Shown: positions 46,591-56,459 of the stretch, one piece after another
Position numbering within the stretch: the first letter of the stretch is position 1
How the letters are laid out: each line of letters begins with the position of its first letter
DNA from: Xenopus tropicalis
Taxonomy: Eukaryota > Chordata > Amphibia > Anura > Pipidae
Assembly: GCF_000004195.4 (NCBI RefSeq)
Contig: NC_030677.2
Location: forward strand, 46,873,142-46,937,141
Direction of reading: 5' to 3'
Length of the DNA: 64,000 bases
The notes under the pieces: model-generated
Databases searched by the model: none
Told to the model about the DNA's origin: nothing
The model's input: the letters and a program-made list of their open reading frames with translations, nothing else
Translations under genes and position numbers: made by a program

Positions 46591-47136
46591 AAAGTGTTGC
46601 AAGACCTGGTACAAACTATGCATCTCACATTAGATTTCTCCGAAAATGTTACTGGTAAATGTGTAGAACGGAAATTCTGTGCATAGGAATAAAGTGATAT
46701 TAACTTACATCATTATTGATAACACAATGGGATATTCTGTTCATAATGACCTATGAGAAGCTAACAGATGTAATATTATTAAGTTGCCATATATACACTG
46801 GATTTATAGTGAGGACTTGTGGCTCAGTAATTAGACCTGCTCATTACCTGCAAGGGAGTTTATATGTTCTTCCTGTGTCTGTGTGAGTTTCTTCTAGGTA
46901 CTTTGATTTCCTATAATACTGAAAATTAAATCTAATGTGTATTGTATAAGAGCCATTTAGCAGGGACTGATTGGAATAATGTACAATCTCTCTGAAAAGC
47001 ACAGTATAAATGTATTGTCACTATAGAAATAATGACTAATAATAAAATGATGTAAATCAGTGGAACATAAAAAATAAGTATCATGAATTCAAAATCTAGC
47101 TTACAATTCTGATAAAATATCAAATGAATAAACTAA
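46591..47136. other. Unannotated sequence
   Basis: Nothing is recognised. Confidence 0.4.
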
Positions 47137-47725
47137 GGGGCTGATTTACTAAGACACGAATTCGAATCCGAATTGGAAAAATTCCGATTGGAAAACGAAC
47201 ATTTTGCAACTTTTTCATATTTTTTGCGATTTTTTCAGCGCCTTTACGACTTTTCGGAAATTGTCGCGACTTTTTCGTTACCCATACAATTTTCGCGAAA
47301 AAACGCGAGTTTTTCGTAGCCATTACGATTCGCTCGTATCTTGTCGCGACTTTTTCGTATTGAGCGCTCGTAAGCAGCGGGTGAAACTTTCAGACTTAGC
47401 ATGATTTTGGAAGCCTCCCATAGGACTCAATGGCACCCTGCAGCTCCAACCTGGCCCAAGAAAAGTCACCATACTGAAGCTTGAATGAATCCGAACGCTA
47501 CGAAAAAATCGCAACATTTTGCGCAACTTTCGGAATGGCTACGAAAAAGGCACGACTTTTCGCGCAAGTTTTAACTCTATGAAAAAATCGCCAGATTTTG
47601 CGCAACATTCGGATGGCAACGAAAAAGTCGCGATAATTTTCCGAAAAAATCGCCAAATACCGATCATTACGAAAAAAACTCAATCGGACGCATTCGGCCG
47701 GTTCGTGAGTAAGTAAATGGGCCCC
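47137..47725 (+). mobile_element. Harbinger-like MITE with one 52-bp unit, TAA duplication
   Basis: It starts GGGGCTGATTTACTAAGACA and ends GTAAGTAAATGGGCCCC. TAA is exact at 47134-47136 and 47726-47728. It contains one copy of the segment amplified at 14465 (about 47413-47465) and many TCGCGACTTTTTCGT-type inverted words. It is the best single-unit reference for the minisatellite origin. Confidence 0.82.
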
Positions 47726-47866
47726 TAAATGTTGTTTAATATTTCACAAACCATTGGATGGACCCTGCCATGCTGTCCCAAAATAGGGGAGATGGTCTAA
47801 AGGCTACTAGGGTGAATTTTAGCTGTGATGCTCCTGAAAATACATTAACGGGGCATAACCTGCCGC

Positions 47867-48804
47867 ATGTATGCAGTTGTGGAACAACAGTTCCAAAGTG
47901 CATACCTCTGTTGTGGATGTGAGCGAGTTGCCACTTTAGAGGCTCGCGTTAGAGCACTAGAGGAACAAGTTGCAACACTGCGTTCTATTGACAATCTTGA
48001 AAGAAGTCTCTTGCTAACTGAACAAGAACTAGCGGGGTCAGATAGTATGGGGGGAGGGGAGCAAGGAAAGGATGATAGGGCAGTAAGCTGGGTGACAGTT
48101 AGGAAATCGAGTGTGGGGGAAAAAAAAGGGAGGCTGCTCCAGGGTTTGCGCATCCCAACAGATTTGCCAGATTGTGTGAAGAAGATGGGAGTGTGAACTC
48201 TGGACTGGCGGTTCTAGATGAGGCTGATCTCTCTAACAGCCGGGAGACCAGTTTCTCTAGTAGTGGTGGGGAGGAGAGCAGAGCTAGGCCTAAACAGATG
48301 GTGGTCATAGGGGATTCGATCATTAGGAAAGTGGACAGGGTAATCTGTCGAGCGGATCGCTTCAACCGGACAGTTTGCTGTCTTCCTGGTGCCAGGGTTC
48401 GGCATGTGGTTGATCGGGTCGACACATTATTGGGAGGGGCTGGGCATGACCCGGCTGTCTTGGTACATATCGGTACTAACGACAAAATGAACGGTAGGTG
48501 GGGGACCTTAAAGAGTGAGTTCAGGGATCTAGGCTCTAAAATTAAGCAAAGGTCCTCCAATGTCATTTTTTCGGAAATTTTGCCGGTGCCGCGTGCTAGT
48601 TTAGGGAGACAGCGGGAGCTTAGGGAGCTAAATGCGTGGCTAAAGTCTTGGTGTAGGAAGGAAGGGTTTGGGTTCCTAGAGCACTGGGCTGACTTTTCTT
48701 TGTGGTACAATCTATACAGCCCTGACGGATTGCACCTCAATGGAAGGGGGTCTACTGTGCTAGGGGAGAGAATGGTTAAGAGGCTGGAGGAGTGTTTAAA
48801 CTAG
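47867..48804 (+). pseudogene. CR1 ORF1: coiled coil plus SGNH esterase-like domain, frameshifted
   Basis: The first frame runs 47867-48196. It opens with a Cys-containing segment (CCGC at residues 15-18) and a leucine-rich coiled coil (about residues 20-50: VATLEARVRALEEQVATL). The second frame, entered somewhere in 48116-48171 and ending at 48804, encodes the esterase-like domain. Numbered from 48172, GDS (47-49) supplies the nucleophile Ser49, CLPG supplies Gly73, GTND supplies Asn103, and DGLH supplies Asp185 and His188: the four SGNH blocks in order. The two frames overlap, and a homopolymer stretch (GGGGG, eight A, GGG at 48115-48130) lies where they must join, so slippage there is the likely break. 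ORF1 of CR1/L3 elements is taken to act as an RNA-binding and esterase protein in the retrotransposition particle. Its stop overlaps the ORF2 frame. Confidence 0.85.
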
Positions 48805-50255
48805 ACAAGGGGGGGGTTGGTAAGCTAGATTCTTATGGGAGAGCTAGTGTAGATGGGGCAGTGGGACCAGTAAAGGGTTGTGGGGGAGGAGTGAGGGGGG
48901 CATATAGTTTATCAGATAAGGAGCTTCCATTGTTACAAGGGAAACAGACTAATTTTCACCTTAGCTCTAACTGTCCTTTGGCTAATGTAAGCATCAGAGG
49001 AAGAAGTAGTAATCTCCGCTGCATGCTGGCTAATGCGCGTAGCTTGTCGGGAAAAATAGGGGAGCTGCAGGCTATTGCATGTATTGAAAATTATGACTTA
49101 ATTGGTATCACTGAGACCTGGTGGGATGAAAAATGCGACTGGGCTGTGAATTTAAATGGGTATACGCTTTTTAGGAGGGACAGAGGGATTAAAAAGGGTG
49201 GAGGGGTTTGTCTTTATGTAAAGTCAGATTTAAAGCCATGTAATAAAGACATTACAAATGAAAACGTTGAATCTCTTTGGGTAGAAATTTCAGTAGGGCT
49301 GAAGGTCACAAAGAAAATGATCATTGGTGTATGCTATAAACCACCCCGTATAGATGAGGGGGATGAGGCCCAGCTACTTTTGCAAATGGAGGAGGCTTCA
49401 AAATTGGGTCAAGTTGTTATTATGGGGGACTTTAATTATCCGGACATTGACTGGAGTAATGGGGTGGCTAAGTCAGAAAAAGCTAGTAGGTTTGTAAATA
49501 TGCTAAATGACAACTTTTTATTTCAGGTGGTTCAAGAACCTACTCGGAATGAGTCTATTTTGGACCTGGTAATATCTAATAATACTGAACTTATCTCTAA
49601 CATTTGTGTGGGTGAGCATTTGGGGAACAGTGATCACAACACGGTCTCCTTTGAGATAATGCTACAGAGACAGCGCTATAAGGGAGTAACTAAAACGCTC
49701 AATTTTAGACGTGCAGACTTTGCCAGTATAAGGGCATCTCTGCAATGTGTCAACTGGGAAAGGCTTTTCATGGGGTTAGACACAGAAGGAAAATGGAACA
49801 TCTTTAAAACATTGCTTTGCAAGTATACACAACAGTATATTCCCCTTGTAAGCAAGGAGAGGCATCGCAAAGCAAAACCTTTATGGCTGAATAAAAGAGT
49901 TAAGGTCGAGGTTGGTAATAAAAAACGTGCTTTTAAAGCATTCAAGTTAGCTGGGACAGCGGAAACTTTCATCAGGTACAAGGAAGCAAATAAAGCATGC
50001 AAAAAAGCTATCAGGCAAGCTAAAATAGAGATGGAAAGGGATATTGCAGCAAGGAGTAAAAAGAATCCAAAATTATTTTTTAATTATGTGAATAGTAAAA
50101 AAATGAAGCAAGAAGGGGTGGGAACTTTATTATCATGGGGGGGTACGTTGGTTGATGAGAACAGGGAAAAAGCAGAAATTTTTCATCTGTCTATACATCT
50201 GAGGAGCCAGATAATGAAGGCTTCCCTTTTAATTTACCCAGTGCTAGTAATTTAG
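48792..50255 (+). CDS. CR1 ORF2 N-terminal part: endonuclease domain (frame broken at its end)
   Basis: The frame is open from 48780. No ATG occurs until residue 78 (49023; numbering from 48792), which lies inside the first strand of the endonuclease, so this is not a plausible start; expression by frameshifting or reinitiation from ORF1 is more likely. The apurinic/apyrimidinic-type endonuclease shows LANARS (79-84), ITETWW with catalytic Glu108, GDFN with Asp213 (212-215) and SDH (280-282) with His282, in the expected order. A basic linker (about 360-440) leads toward the reverse transcriptase. Around 50180 the frame shifts: in frame 2 the sequence SVYTSEEPDNEG follows, while in this frame the reading ends at 50255 in unrelated residues. 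A short deletion is the simplest cause. The product would nick target DNA to prime reverse transcription. Confidence 0.88.
   Translation: MFKLDKGGVGKLDSYGRASVDGAVGPVKGCGGGVRGAYSLSDKELPLLQGKQTNFHLSSNCPLANVSIRGRSSNLRCMLANARSLSGKIGELQAIACIENYDLIGITETWWDEKCDWAVNLNGYTLFRRDRGIKKGGGVCLYVKSDLKPCNKDITNENVESLWVEISVGLKVTKKMIIGVCYKPPRIDEGDEAQLLLQMEEASKLGQVVIMGDFNYPDIDWSNGVAKSEKASRFVNMLNDNFLFQVVQEPTRNESILDLVISNNTELISNICVGEHLGNSDHNTVSFEIMLQRQRYKGVTKTLNFRRADFASIRASLQCVNWERLFMGLDTEGKWNIFKTLLCKYTQQYIPLVSKERHRKAKPLWLNKRVKVEVGNKKRAFKAFKLAGTAETFIRYKEANKACKKAIRQAKIEMERDIAARSKKNPKLFFNYVNSKKMKQEGVGTLLSWGGTLVDENREKAEIFHLSIHLRSQIMKASLLIYPVLVI
48795..48801 (+). promoter_or_regulatory. Candidate -1 ribosomal frameshift heptamer T TTA AAC
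   Basis: In the ORF1 frame the final codons are TGT TTA AAC TAG. The heptamer T_TTA_AAC (X_XXY_YYZ) is in the right phase, one codon before the stop. Slipping back one base gives TTT AAA CTA, the ORF2 frame, which is open from 48780. After a 7-nt spacer there is a run of eight G (48809-48816), and further GGG runs follow to 48900. Function is inferred only. Confidence 0.55.
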
Positions 50256-51805
50256 CTACTGACGCGTGGGTCACTCAGGAGGAAATTAAAAAGAGACTTG
50301 AACATGTAAAGGTAAACAAAGGTCCAGGACCGGATGGGATTCATCCCAGGGTATTAAATGAGCTGAGCGCTGTGATTGCCAAGCCTCTTCACATAATTTT
50401 TCAGGATTCGTTGAGGTTTGGCATGGTGCCGAGAGACTGGCGGATTGCTAATGTGGTGCCATTATTTAAAAAGGGATCTCGTTCTCAGCCTGAAAACTAT
50501 AGGCCTGTTAGTCTGACATCAGTAGTAGGAAAGCTTCTGGAAGGGGTAATAAGGGATAGGATAGTTGAATACATTGCAGTTCACAATACTATTAGTTTGT
50601 GCCAGCATGGTTTTATGCGTAACAGATCTTGCCAGACTAATTTAGTTGCCTTTTATGAGGAGGTGAGCAGGAACCTTGATGCTGGAATGGCAGTTGATGT
50701 CATCTACTTAGATTTTGCTAAAGCGTTTGATACAGTACCTCACAGAAGGTTAATGATCAAATTGAGGAATATTGGCCTAGAACATAATATTTGTAATTGG
50801 ATAGAGAACTGGCTGAAGGATAGAGTACAAAGAGTGGTTGTAAATGGAACATTTTCTAATTGGGCCAGTGTGGTTAGTGGAGTACCGCAGGGGTCAGTCC
50901 TTGGTACTTTGCTTTTTAACTTGTTTATTAATGACCTGGAGGTGGGCATAGACAGTACTGTTTCTATTTTTGCTGATGACACTAAATTGTGCAAAACTAT
51001 AAGTTCCATGCAGGATGCTGCCGCTTTGCAGAGCGATTTGACAAAATTGGAAAACTGGGCAGCAAACTGGAAAATGAGGTTCAATGTTGACAAGTGCAAA
51101 GTTATGCACTTTGGTAGGAATAATATAAACGCAAACTATCTACTGAATGGTAGTGTGTTGGGGGTTTCCTTAATGGAGAAGGATCTAGGGGTTTTTGTAG
51201 ATCACAAGTTGTCCAATTCCAGGCAGTGTCATTCTGTGGCTACTACAGCAAATAAAGTGCTGTCTTGTATAAAAAAGGGCATTGACTCAAGGGATGAGAA
51301 CATATTTTTGCCGCTTTATAGGTCCCTGGTAAGGCCTCACCTTGAGTATGCAGTGCAGTTTTGGGCTCCAGTCCTTAAGAAGGATATTAATGAGCTGGAG
51401 AGAGTGCAGAGACGTGCAACTAAACTGGTAAAGGGGATGGAAGATTTAAGCTATGAGGTTAGACTGTCGAGGTTGGGGTTGTTTTCTCTGGAAAAGAGGC
51501 GCTTGCGAGGGGACATGATTACTCTGTACAAGTACATTAGAGGGGATTATAGGCAGTTGGGGGATGTTCTTTTTTCCCATAAAAACAATCAACGCACCAG
51601 AGGTCACCCCTTTAGATTAGAGGAACAGAGCTTCCATTTGAAGCAGCATAGGGGGTTTTTCACGGTGAGGGCAGTGAGGCTGTGGAATGCCCTTCCTAGT
51701 GATGTGGTAATGGCAGACTCTGTTAATGCCTTTAAGAGGGGCCTGGATGAGTTTTTGAACAAGCAGAATATCCAGGGCTATTGTGATACTAATATCTACA
51801 GTTAG
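50186..51805 (+). CDS. CR1 ORF2 C-terminal part: reverse transcriptase
   Basis: It continues ORF2 in another frame from about 50186; its first ATG is at 50372 and the end is a TAG at 51803-51805. Numbering from 50372, the motifs in order are NYRPVSLTS (42-50), QHGFMRNRSC (78-87), YLDFAKAFD (112-120) with catalytic Asp114, GVPQGSVLGTLLF (170-182) and FADD (200-203) with Asp202 and Asp203. Thr179 replaces the Pro usual in the PQGSVLGP motif. KGPGPDGIHP lies upstream of the first ATG at about 50316-50345. A C-terminal RRATKLV...LGLFSLEKRRLRGD region is typical of CR1. Reading is uninterrupted to the stop. It would perform target-primed reverse transcription of CR1 RNA. The shift from the endonuclease frame makes this copy probably inactive. 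Confidence 0.92.
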   Translation, partial: SVYTSEEPDNEGFPFNLPSASNLATDAWVTQEEIKKRLEHVKVNKGPGPDGIHPRVLNELSAVIAKPLHIIFQDSLRFGMVPRDWRIANVVPLFKKGSRSQPENYRPVSLTSVVGKLLEGVIRDRIVEYIAVHNTISLCQHGFMRNRSCQTNLVAFYEEVSRNLDAGMAVDVIYLDFAKAFDTVPHRRLMIKLRNIGLEHNICNWIENWLKDRVQRVVVNGTFSNWASVVSGVPQGSVLGTLLFNLFINDLEVGIDSTVSIFADDTKLCKTISSMQDAAALQSDLTKLENWAANWKMRFNVDKCKVMHFGRNNINANYLLNGSVLGVSLMEKDLGVFVDHKLSNSRQCHSVATTANKVLSCIKKGIDSRDENIFLPLYRSLVRPHLEYAVQFWAPVLKKDINELERVQRRATKLVKGMEDLSYEVRLSRLGLFSLEKRRLRGDMITLYKYIRGDYRQLGDVLFSHKNNQRTRGHPFRLEEQSFHLKQHRGFFTVRAVRLWNALPSDVVMADSVNAFKRGLDEFLNKQNIQGYCDTNIYS

Positions 51806-51919
51806 TATTAATGGTTGTATATATATAGTTTATGTATGTGAGTGTATAGATTGGTTAGTATAGGTTGTGTGCTGGGTTTACTCGGATGGGTTGAACTTGA
51901 TGGACAATGGTCTTTTTTC

Positions 51920-51950
51920 AACCCTATGTAACTATGTAACTATGTAACTA
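51920..51950 (+). repeat. CR1 3' terminal octamer repeats
   Basis: Three tandem CTATGTAA-type octamers end the element. Reversed copies of this end at 18638 and 27437 confirm it as the family terminus. Confidence 0.85.
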
Positions 51951-52520
51951 ACAAAACTAATTTGTTTTTTCTTGATTTTGATTTTTTAGCGCTAAAAGTC
52001 ACTCATAAAAAAGTCACGACTTTTACAAGATTTACTATGCAACAAAACTGGAACATCTAAAACTTGTCAAGATTATGTAAAAGTCAATAGCAGATGTCCC
52101 CCCTTACCACATCTTTCTTTGCTTCAAGGTTTTCGGATTTTAAGACAATATAAAACAGTTCCAGTCGAAAAAGTCTCTGTTTTCACAACTTTTCCATGAC
52201 TTTTTCAGTTCAGATTTTTTGATAAATGTCAAATATTCGTGGAAAATAGTTTCTTCGAATTGAAAAAATGCTAAAATTAGATGTGAGCTAATATGACTCA
52301 GTGTCTGATCGTTTGCCCTATGGCCAAGCAATTGGTTCCCATTATCACCCTTCTTGCCAAATGAGTGAATCTTCAGGTGAACTGTCAACTTTATTCAGAG
52401 AAGACCTACACATGTATAAATGTATGAATAACACTTTAATACAATAGTCGTACAAACAGGGTGAACAAACATAGCAATAAATAAAAATTACACTAATTTA
52501 TAATGATTTGCAGTACTTTA
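51951..52520. other. Unannotated; possible old palindromic repeat
   Basis: GTCACGACTTTTAC and CATGACTTTTTCAG words at 52010-52210 resemble the MITE interiors at 35421 and 47137 and the 4370-4740 region, but no ends are visible. Confidence 0.35.
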
Positions 52521-52980
52521 TTAAAGGTGTAGTTCACCTTTAATCTAACTTTTAAAATTTTATAGAATAGCCTATTCTAAGCATCTTTCACTTGGTCTTT
52601 ATTATTATTATTTATAGTTTTGAATTATTTGCCTCGTTCTTCCAACTCTTAAATGGGCGTCACTGACCCTGGCAGCCAAAGACTATTTCTCTGTGAGGCT
52701 ACAGTTTTATTGTTGTTGTTAAGTAAGGTACAACATTTTTTTATTCAGGCCCCTTCCAAATCATATAACAGCCTTTCATCCAAATCGCTCCCTGATTGCT
52801 AATGTAACTTGGACCCTAGCAACCAAATGCTGAAATTCCAGACTGGAGAGCTCCTGAACTGAAAATGAAATAACTAAAATACTGCAGATAATAAAAAATA
52901 AAGACCAATTGCAAATTGTCTCACAATATTACTCTCTACATCATACTAAAAGTTAAATCAAAGGTGAACAATCCCTTTAA
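52521..52980. mobile_element. TTAA T2-like MITE, complete
   Basis: TTAAAGGTGTAGTTCACCTT at 52521 and AAAGGTGAACAATCCCTTTAA ending at 52980. TTAA is present on both sides and the termini are inverted repeats. An inverted fragment of the same family is at 15950-16275. It is non-coding. Confidence 0.82.
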
Positions 52981-53806
52981 TATCTTTAAGGAAATCAACT
53001 GAACAATCATGGGGTGAGTATGAAATGATTTACTTTTACACTTTGGTGACTGACCTAAAGTATACCTGATTTAGTTTAATTTGTGATTTCTTAAAGTCAT
53101 TGACACCCCATTTGTTTGCTTTCACTTGCAAATACATTTAAAAATAGCATTTAACAAGTTTTTTAGATGTAAATAAAAAAAAATGGGATGATTTGCAAAT
53201 AATTTGATCCCTATAATTAATTGAAAATAGTACTAGACAACATTTAAAGTGTTGAAACCTAGAAATTGACGAAACAGCAAATTGATCAATGGGTATTTCT
53301 AAGCAGCAGCTTTTTCTGCACAAAATACATTGGAGTTTACGGTTGTTTTTCATGGCTACTTTGTTGCAGCAGTTTTGCAAAAATATTTCCCAATAGCAAA
53401 GTGCAGAATTTTGCTGCAAATCCATACCTAGCTAAGTTTTACTGTACAGATTTTAGAGCAACATACGCTGCCAACAAGATGACACCTCTTTAGGAAAGGC
53501 CATGCCACAGAGCCAACCTGTCAGGCTAGTGTATTTTTTTTTTTTTAAAAAAGCTACTTCCCTGAACATTAGCGGAATCCATGAACTAAAGGGGTAATTT
53601 ATAACCACAAGTGTAATGTGCAAAATGTAATTTTGGAGGCAAATCAATGTTTTTACCCATACTGCAGCGTTTTCACAAATAATTCCAGAACACTTATGGC
53701 TGCACTAAATCACCTCCACCTTAATTGCTCCAAAATGGAAAAAAATCATGCAGGTTTCTTTATGAAATAGAACCCATTGCATTTTAGGAAAAAGAACTCA
53801 TTGCTA
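52981..53806. other. Unannotated sequence
   Basis: No gene is recognised. There is a run of 12 T at 53535-53546. Confidence 0.4.
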
Positions 53807-54067
53807 TGAAAGGAGAAGGAAAGGCAAAGTCACTTGGGGGTGCCAAAATGTTAGGCACCCCCAAGTGACTTTAATCGATTACCTTTTACCCCGGGCTGGT
53901 TCCCCTGTACAGAGAGAACAGCACCAGCCGGGGTAGCTGCCAGCTTCCTCCGGGACAATTGGCTGCAGCGCGAGTAGGAAGGAGGAAGCACTTGCTACAG
54001 GGTACAAGGTAAGCGATTTAAGTCACTTAGGCACCTCCAAGTGACTTAGCCTTTCCTTGTCCTTTAA
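53807..54067. mobile_element. TTAA palindromic MITE, relative of 9710-10060
   Basis: The left part GAAAGGAGAAGGAAAGGCAA, GTCACTTGGGGGTGCC / GGCACCCCCAAGTGAC and ACCCCGGGCTGGT matches the 9710 element. The right end is CCTTTCCTTGTCCTTTAA with TTAA at 54064-54067. The left TTAA is lost (ATGAAAGG). The right inner hairpin is shortened by deletion. Confidence 0.75.
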
Positions 54068-54132
54068 ACCCCAAGCATCCCCCTTTCCTCCTTCAAGGAG
54101 TAAAAAGGGAATGCATATGATGTGTTGTTGTC

Positions 54133-54350
54133 TTAAAGGAGAAGGAAAGGTAAAAACTAAGTAAGGTCTATGTACAGTAAATACAGCCATAAGCACTCAC
54201 AGAAATGCTGCACTGAGTCAAAAGAAACACAGGATTTTTTGTCTCCTTTTTTGTAAACATGATCTTCCGGTATCTGACTTCCTCTCAGAAAAGACCTTCA
54301 TTCACGGGGCCAGAGTCTGTGCAGTTCTTTCCTCTCTCCCCTCTCCTGCT
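54133..54350. mobile_element. TTAA T2-like MITE end, relative of 3184-3972
   Basis: TTAAAGGAGAAGGAAAGGTA at 54133, then GCACTCACAGAAATGCTGCA, is the reverse complement of the right end of the 3184-3972 element. The other terminus was not located. Confidence 0.65.
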
Positions 54351-56009
54351 TCCCCCTCCTATAAGAATTCATAAAACTCACCCCATCATAACAAAGTTGT
54401 TGAAACGTAATCAATTAATACAAAGCAACCATAATCTTTACAACTTCATTTTTTATCAAGCATGCAAATATTTAGTTCATGTATGTAGCACAAGAACAAT
54501 ATGTTTGGCCCCCAAGAATGCCTTAATGTTACAGAATGTATTTATTTAAAGCCAGCATTTCACATAACTTATTTAAATCTGCCTGAAAGTGCTAAATTGT
54601 TCGCCATACTTCATATTACAAAAATGACAACAAAAAGTTAATGCTTGGCAGGTCCAATATATTTTATTTTATTTAGGGACAGTATAATTGCTGTGCTTTT
54701 ACTCAGAAGTTAAAAAATAATGTTGTCAGTGTATATTATAATGCCTACATATACATTGTCTGAAACATACAAATGAAGAGAATCTCTAAAAGATTCCTTC
54801 TTGTCTGAAATATACAAATGAAGAGAATCTCTAAAAGATTCCTTCTTATGTCACTTGGTATATACATATAGCAATATTTTCATGGAAAACCTATTTTTTA
54901 CCCTTTCATGTGTTATTCATAAGAAGATAAGCCAAGATATTTGATGTCAGAAGAGTTAATTACATGCCCCAGTGAGAGTTTATGAAATGAGAAGGAAAAG
55001 GAACCCAAGATAGTGCCTTAGGGTAAATCAGCAGGAAGTCTGCAGAAATCTAAGGAACTATAAGCAAAAATGAATGATGGGATAAGTAAAAGAAAACTCA
55101 GGATAGAGCTTTGTTATGAATGTTGAAAAGATGTAGAATGAGAAATAAAGAAAGGGTCAATAGTATAAAAAACAGCATGATGCTTGAAAAAAGGATGAAT
55201 AAATATTGCACGTATTTTGTGAAGAATTTATATGCAATGGGAATGTATATGGAAAAGTGCTGATGACAAGAGTGCCTTGCTTATTGTGCTGATTGCAACA
55301 AAAAACAGCAAAGCAAATGTTAAATACAATGTTCGAACAGCTTCTCCTACTGAACAAGTAATCCGTCCAGAATTTCCACTTGTGTTAAAGAGATTCAGAT
55401 AAAAACCTTTGTGATCCTTATTCCACTTGCAAAGAGGAAATGGACAATAAAACACATCAAAAGAAAAATGTTCGTTCAATTAAATGACAGTAAAAGAAAA
55501 GGGGAAATTAGTTCATTACTCATTACAAACAGGTAGTGAATAACTTTACATTTTTATCTGATCAAGTTTTTGTGGTTTAAATCCATAAATAAGTGCACAT
55601 GAGATTTTTAATTTTTTCTGTCTTTGATTTTTGATCTCCCCATTTTCATAAGAAAAATGAACTGAATTTTTTTTTTTTTTATAACAAACGGAATTGAGTT
55701 ATTTAGATTTTCTGTTCAAATTTAATTGTACACATGAAGCAATTTAGAATGTAGAAACACATCACTTGGTTTCAGATTGCAATAGATCCTCTTTCACCAC
55801 AGTACCTTTTGCCATAGTCACTAATACAATTGCCAAAGAGGATTTTGGTGAAGGATGAAACAGGTGGAAGCGAGGGATAGAACCAAGGTAAATAAAAGGA
55901 AAGGGTGGAGTCTTTTTTATACTGATTTTACTGAAAGTTTCATTAGTGAAACAACAGCGCCATGGGTAATTTTAAAGGATACAATATATAAATACATGAA
56001 AACACATGT
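54351..56009. other. Unannotated AT-rich sequence
   Basis: Apart from a 45-bp duplication at 54756-54847 and a run of 14 T at 55667-55680, nothing is recognised. Confidence 0.4.
54756..54847 (+). repeat. Tandem duplication of a 45-bp segment
   Basis: TTGTCTGAAACATACAAATG through AAAGATTCCTTC is repeated at 54801 with one visible difference (AAACAT against AAATAT), so it is recent. Confidence 0.92.
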
Positions 56010-56172
56010 GTGAAATCAGAGCTCCCACAGAAAAACTCACCCACTTTCTGTTCATTCCTATGGGATTATTAGAAGTGTATCAAGGAGTGAAAATTAGAGT
56101 TCACCGTTTGATAAATATGCTTAAAATCCCATAAAAATGAATACAAAGTGGGTGAGTTTTTCTGATTTCACA
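56010..56172. repeat. Palindromic MITE-like repeat
   Basis: GAAAAACTCACCCACTTTCT and TTCATTCCTATGGGATT on the left pair with AATCCCATAAAAATGAA and AAAGTGGGTGAGTTTTTC on the right. The outer word TGAAATCAGAG pairs with CTGATTTCA. The flanks are not clear. Confidence 0.65.
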
Positions 56173-56400
56173 AATTAATAATTCTGCCCTGTGTGTGTTT
56201 TGATATATTTATACAATCGTCTAGCTAAGTCACAGGACCAAAACTTCCACAAGAGGACTAAACACACTTTCATGGACTTAAATTGGATATTCTAGATAAT
56301 CCATTTGCTGGGTTCATTGAATGCTGTTATACAACATCTTCAATTGTGAGTAGCCTTTCTGCAACTTTTTAACTTTTGAAATAATTAAAGATAGTATTAC

Positions 56401-56402
<2 letters not shown>

Positions 56403-56453
<51 letters not shown>

Positions 56454-56459
56454 TATATG
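56403..56459. repeat. TA dinucleotide microsatellite
   Basis: Over 40 bp of near-perfect (TA)n followed by CATATATATATG. Confidence 0.95.

Larger units (their letters stand above)
47729..51950 (+). mobile_element. Near full-length CR1-clade LINE retrotransposon
   Basis: This is a non-LTR retrotransposon in sense orientation. It has a short 5' region (true start uncertain, between 47729 and 47849), ORF1 with a coiled coil and an SGNH/GDSL-esterase-like domain, ORF2 with endonuclease and reverse transcriptase, a short 3' UTR, and a terminal octamer tandem CTATGTAA x3 at 51920-51945. Terminal octamer repeats instead of poly-A, and an esterase domain in ORF1, are CR1/L3 traits. Each ORF shows one apparent frameshift. 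Domain motifs are otherwise preserved, so the copy is much younger than the CR1 pieces at 22317 and 27427. No clear target duplication was found, which is common for CR1. The host role is none; the element would copy itself by target-primed reverse transcription. Confidence 0.92.

Noticed and set aside
48099..48740. 213-codon antisense frame
   Set aside because: Shadow of CR1 ORF1, whose sense frame has the SGNH motifs in order.
49676..50002. 108-codon antisense frame
   Set aside because: Shadow of the CR1 ORF2 coding strand.
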